64,000 bases of DNA from Larimichthys crocea (taxonomy: Eukaryota > Chordata > Actinopteri > Sciaenidae), in assembly GCF_000972845.2 (NCBI RefSeq), contig NC_040021.1, positions 10,196,908 to 10,260,907 of the forward strand, read 5' to 3'. The notes beneath the pieces were generated by a model, which searched no databases, was not told the origin of the DNA, and saw nothing but the letters and a program-made list of their open reading frames with translations. The position numbers were made by a program, and so were the translations under genes. Below are positions 60,036 to 64,000 of this stretch, in pieces (within the stretch, counting starts at the first letter, position 1; every line of letters starts with the position of its first letter).

Positions 60036-61190
60036 AACAGTGAAGATTCATGTTTTCCTGTCTGGATACACTTGAGACAATTGTTCACAGTGGTTATATG
60101 CGTGCTGTCTTGATACACATAGGCCCAAGCAGCAACACAGCCAGAGCAGCAGATCTGTGGCAAATCAAGTCTATTGATTTATTATTTGTGATTCTTTTTT
60201 GGAAAGAGTTTATCAAGTGCTGCCAAGTTGGAGACTATACTGAATTTTACTTCCTCCTCATTGCAGGTTGAAGCCAAACATAAGTTCTCCAGAAGAAAAA
60301 AAAACTTGGGAAAAAAGTGCCTTGGACAGTAAGAGGGAAGCCTTAAATACTCTGACCATCCCCAACTGATATTAGGCACCGTACTGCCCTTCAGTGAGGT
60401 CTGTTCTGCTAAGGCTTGGATTACTGCCACCCAACGCTCTGGCTGGGCCTCGATGGGATGATTGTCACCACGAGGGAGCAACAAAACCAGACCAAGAAAA
60501 TGATGGTGACACTGAACAGTGGAGAAGAAGAAGAAGAAAAAAAGAAAAAAGAAATGGCTGAGAGAAAACATGGGGCCTTTTTTCCCTGCTGGCGTCCAAA
60601 AAGAAGTCGCTAAAACAAAAACTAAAAAAGGGAGTGCATATTTTTATTTTGTTCATTTCTTTAAGAAAAGAGCAAAATCCAAATGTACTGTTGTTACCAT
60701 GACTTGCTTTCTGCGATTGGTTTGCTCTGTATGAGTGTTTTGGGATGAGCTCATGCACCGCCCGTTACGCAGACAAAGAGCCCTCACAGACCCCTGGCTG
60801 GCAGTCATGACATAGTTTGACTCACTTGTGCTCACACTGAGAAAGAACTGTGATTAAATTATTAATTGCATAAACATTTCTCTGCGTCTTTGCAAGACAT
60901 GTTAAAAAAGCAGTGGCGGTTCTAAGTCACAGCCCTCCTGTGGATCTTGGTAGAGTGTGGTACAGTCTATATTTATATATTTGTTGTCACAAGGGTCCAC
61001 TGCACATAATATAGGCCATGACCACGTAAAACAAGAGAAATATGTACATACTGTAAAGCAAAGAATGAGAGGACTCCACCTACCTATCATAAATTGAAGT
61101 GACTGGCATTTATCGAATGGCTGTTAAATACATATATATATATATATATCTAAAAATGAAATATATTTAAATAAATTATAAGATTGGTAC

Positions 61191-63149
61191 AAATATGAAT
61201 CGTCTTTTGTCTTGTGCAGTGTTTTTTTCATTTTATATTCCCATCTCTTGAAATTGTGGAATGCTCTTTGAATCAGACCACATGACTGAACGGAGTCCTG
61301 GGACTAGAGATTTGGTGAACTTCCCACTGCCGTTATAGACCGTTTAAAAAGAAAAACTCAGAGGGAATGAAGTCTTTGAAATTATGAGGTTATGTACAAA
61401 ATCATCTGTACACATACCAGGATGTGTGGCAGAGTTTTTGAGCTATACAGTATGTCTATAAGACATTCTGCTGGGTTTCATTTGTGGTGCTCACAACATT
61501 GCAAAATGACTTTTAAGGGGGGCATGCTGGTAGATGATGTTCTCTCAAAATTGGCTAAAATGACATACAAAAAAAAAAATCATTAAAAGAAAAGAGCCAT
61601 TAAAAAGAATGTCCTGATTACTCCATACGATCTATATAACTCATCCTGAACATTGTTGCCAGCGTAATCTGCGGATTATGCAGTGTAACGAGGACACTGA
61701 ATCATGGGGACATCTGGGTTAAGTGAGAAGGTGTTCTTTGTCATTTGATTGAACTGATTTCTGTTTAATACGTCCCCCTTACTGGGACAGATTTTTGCCT
61801 TTATGTGGTAGCGACAGCAGAGATTACAAAAAAATGAGGAGAAAGAAAAAGATATCAGTCTCCAAATCAAGGCTGACCTAATTTCTAATCTTTCTAAGTC
61901 TAATTTAGATGTTCTTGTCTGTAAGAAACATTGCTGGAAAATGTCTCAAGTGACATTTTTTCCAAACTATGAGTTCAGAAGTCTCAGAGACAAACATCTC
62001 AAACACAAGACCTTGACTATGGTAGATTCAACTAGTGTGTTCTGAATATTTTGGGGAGGAGGTATTTGTTTAGAAACATAATTTGTTTGGGTCAGTTTGC
62101 TATGCTTAGAGGACTTCAGAGAGAAAGCTCAGCATTTTGGGAAAGAGACTTGGATGAGACTATGTATGACCCTTTCTTCTCTGTGCACCACATAATAAGC
62201 TAATGCAAAAAGCTTAGCTTAGCACAAAGACTGGAAAAAGTTCAAAAGTGCCAACACCACTGAAGCTCAGTTACACCTTTACAAACCAAAAACATGTAGA
62301 GAATCTATAACTGGGGTTATGTGGTTAACTTTTTGTTGACTCTGAGCAATTGCCGTGCAACCAATTGGAGACTCTTGGAGGTTAATGGTTTAGCTTTGGA
62401 GGTGCTGGTAGATTTCATTACCTCCAGACAGAGCCAGGCCGATGGCTTCCCCCTGCGTTCAGTCTTTAAACCAAGTTAAGCTACGGTACGGTACAAACAT
62501 TGTTGAGATACCAACTTCTCATCTCAACTCTTGACAAGAAAGCTCATAACAATCAATACATACTCAATACATTTCCCATGTATTTCAAACATTGTAGCCA
62601 CCAGTTAGTTCGTCTAACCTTTGTCCACACTTTTTGTTTGATGTTACAGCCCTTACTGAATGTCAATTCTAGCGTGTGGAAATTAATCGTACTAAAGGGT
62701 AATTTATACTGGCACTGATGAGTCCTTCCTCATGGGATTACTACCATTTAAGTAGGGAGTGGTGATTGGCACAGAGAAGAATAACTTCTACGGAAAGCAA
62801 GGAACATTCACAAGAAAATGCCAGAGCAGAGCTTGTTTTTTATGTCTATTTTTAAAAAGGTCAGATATTTAATATTCCTGAGAATTTCTTGTATTAATAG
62901 GAGCTGTGTATGAAACACAACCAGAAGCAGTGAGAAAAAACAACAACCTAACCACCAAGCATCCAACAAAATGTCTATGAAGATTAGCGTTTAGGCTGGC
63001 ATTAACTTTGACCCCGGTGTTGACCTTTTGACCTTTAGGCTTCAGAAATGTCCAGTCATGCATTATCGTCTGCAGGATATCTTCATTCATATACATTTTT
63101 CAGCATGTTAACAATGTAAAGAATGATGTGTGTACAAAGAAATCTCCAA
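61191..63149. other. Intergenic between the convergent alkal2 and acp1
   Basis: No coding exon recognised. It contains the GCTAAGCTAA-type repeat at 62130-62580. Confidence 0.5.
62130..62580 (+). repeat. GCTAAGCTAA-type dispersed repeat, larger copy
   Basis: It starts near CTCAGCATTTTGGGAAAGAG and includes AAGCTTAGCTTAGCACAAAG, ACTGGAAAAAGTTC, CAGAGCCAGGC, AAACCAAGTTAAGCTA and ACTTCTCATCTCAACTCTTG. These are the block order of a widespread fish repeat also present at 34510-34640. No coding capacity. Confidence 0.6.
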
Positions 63150-63347
63150 TAGTTAGTACTTACTCAGCCATTTTATTAAATCATTTGAATTTACAGTCGA
63201 CAAACATGACAGCGTCTGCGTGGTCATCTTTCTAAATGTACACAATGTGTATAACATTTGTATAACATGTACAACACTGAGACAAAGTGCTCTGGTTTCT
63301 CTGTTCACCCAACAGATTCAGCAAAGATGGTTTAAGGTTGGATGTTG
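63150..63347 (-). other. acp1: acp1 3' UTR and polyadenylation signal
   Basis: Downstream of the acp1 stop codon on the minus strand, AATAAA is present at 63177-63172 (TTTATT on the plus strand). A 3' UTR of about 190 bases is expected. Confidence 0.6.
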
Positions 63348-63425
63348 TTAGGAGTTCTGCTCCAGAAAAGCTTTGCAGCAGCGTACGCACTGTTCGTACA
63401 CCTTCTCAAAGTCTTCATCGCTCCC
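63348..63425 (-). CDS. acp1: Low-molecular-weight phosphotyrosine phosphatase, last exon only
   Basis: The minus strand after an acceptor (TATCTCTTAG) encodes 25 residues and TAA: GSDEDFEKVYEQCVRCC, then KAFLEQNS. This matches the human ACP1 C-terminus ([25 protein letters not shown]) residue for residue over most of its length. The enzyme is a small cytosolic phosphatase that removes phosphate from tyrosines of receptor kinases. The catalytic CX5R loop and the DPYY motif are in earlier exons, which lie beyond 64000. The gene is tail to tail with alkal2, as in human 2p25.3. Confidence 0.92.
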   Translation of the reverse strand, partial: GSDEDFEKVYEQCVRCCKAFLEQNS

Positions 63426-64000
63426 CTAAGAGATAAAACGAGAAAAAAAAAGAGACAGAAATGAAAATAAGTTTCAGCCAAGTGCTAAAGGCTGAATCTT
63501 ACATACATCTGTTTTATTTTTTCTTTGAAGCAGTGGCAAAGTATTGAAATACAGCTGTAGACCTGTAGGGCCAATTCAATGTGAGTTTCTGAATAAACTG
63601 ATAAATTATTTTCAAATCCCTAATCTAAGCAGCAAAATGTTGAGTTCTTGTGAAGGAAAACATATCCCAGACTGCCAAATGACTTCATAGATAGACTTGA
63701 GCACAAATTTGGTAATCCAGCATCTCCTAAGGGAGAAATATCCTGCCAAACGTACCAAGTACTTTTCAAATTCTGTTTTTAAAACCTTGATGATTTTTTA
63801 TGGAAAATCATCTCTAAGAGCAATAAAACTTTGAATTGTGAGATTAGTCTGATAAGAATACAAATTTATATCAGTCCCGTGTGTGCTCAGAAGTGAAATG
63901 AGACATTAGACAGTCAATACTGACAATAAAACAAAAAAGAAAAAAAAACAGGAGTTGTATGCCAATAACCACTAAGAGGAGACGCCTTTCAGTAAAACAA
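63426..64000 (-). other. acp1: acp1 last intron (partial)
   Basis: No further acp1 exon is visible up to the window edge, so this should be intron. AT-rich, with no repeat recognised. Confidence 0.6.

Larger units (their letters stand above)
59187..61190 (+). other. alkal2: alkal2 3' UTR, apparently with an intron
   Basis: Only 12 bases after the TAG stop there is a strong donor (CACAAG|GTAAGAGT, 59198/59199). A good acceptor (CTCCTCATTGCAG) ends at 60266, giving a probable 3' UTR intron of 59199-60266. The last exon runs to an AATAAA at 61170-61175. It contains a purine-rich GAAGAAGAAG tract and an (AT)n run just before the signal. Because the junction lies within about 12 bases of the stop, nonsense-mediated decay would not be expected. 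Confidence 0.5.

Noticed and set aside
60182..60571. 129-codon minus-strand frame
   Set aside because: Antisense to the inferred last exon of alkal2, with phenylalanine runs produced by the purine-rich tract; no family match.

Overview
This is vertebrate nuclear DNA, most likely from a percomorph-type teleost fish. Short-intron, multi-exon genes with GT-AG junctions encode clear orthologues of vertebrate proteins. The intergenic DNA carries fish-style repeats: tRNA-derived SINEs, hAT, Harbinger and Tc1 fossils, and GATA and CA microsatellites. I see no bacterial features, CRISPR arrays, rRNA or functional tRNA genes, and no recognisable viral sequence.

Layout. A housekeeping-type promoter near 1.2-1.37 kb drives smc6 (plus strand, 26 coding exons, 1757-11256), which encodes the SMC6 ATPase of the SMC5/6 genome-stability complex. 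A two-exon gene follows at 12045-14469, encoding a 138-residue homologue of human C1orf115. Its intron holds a possible minus-strand exon at 13928-14011. From 15.4 to 18.3 kb lies a transposon nest: a minus-strand DDE transposase fossil, three hAT-like elements with recognisable ends, and a SINE. tmem18 (five exons, 18530-20165) comes next, followed by a decayed Tc1-type transposase.

From about 21.6 to 56.9 kb I recognise no protein-coding gene. This desert contains dispersed repeats, a Harbinger remnant with matching ends and a broken reading frame, a (GATA)n microsatellite, a CCAAT/TATA/ATG/splice-donor arrangement near 33.7-34.0 kb that could be a first exon, and a near-perfect 38-base hairpin at 53667-53755.

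alkal2 (57856-59186, four coding exons plus a 5' non-coding exon) encodes the secreted ligand of the ALK/LTK receptor kinases. Its 3' UTR appears to contain an intron. The last coding exon of acp1 (low-molecular-weight phosphotyrosine phosphatase) lies on the minus strand at 63348-63425, tail to tail with alkal2; the rest of acp1 is outside the window.

From memory, the order TMEM18-ALKAL2-ACP1 matches human 2p25.3, SMC6 is at human 2p24 and C1orf115 at 1q41. The window therefore joins a conserved block to genes that are apart in mammals. The genes do not form one pathway. All exon boundaries were read by eye from reading frame, splice consensus and remembered family sequence; there is no transcript support.
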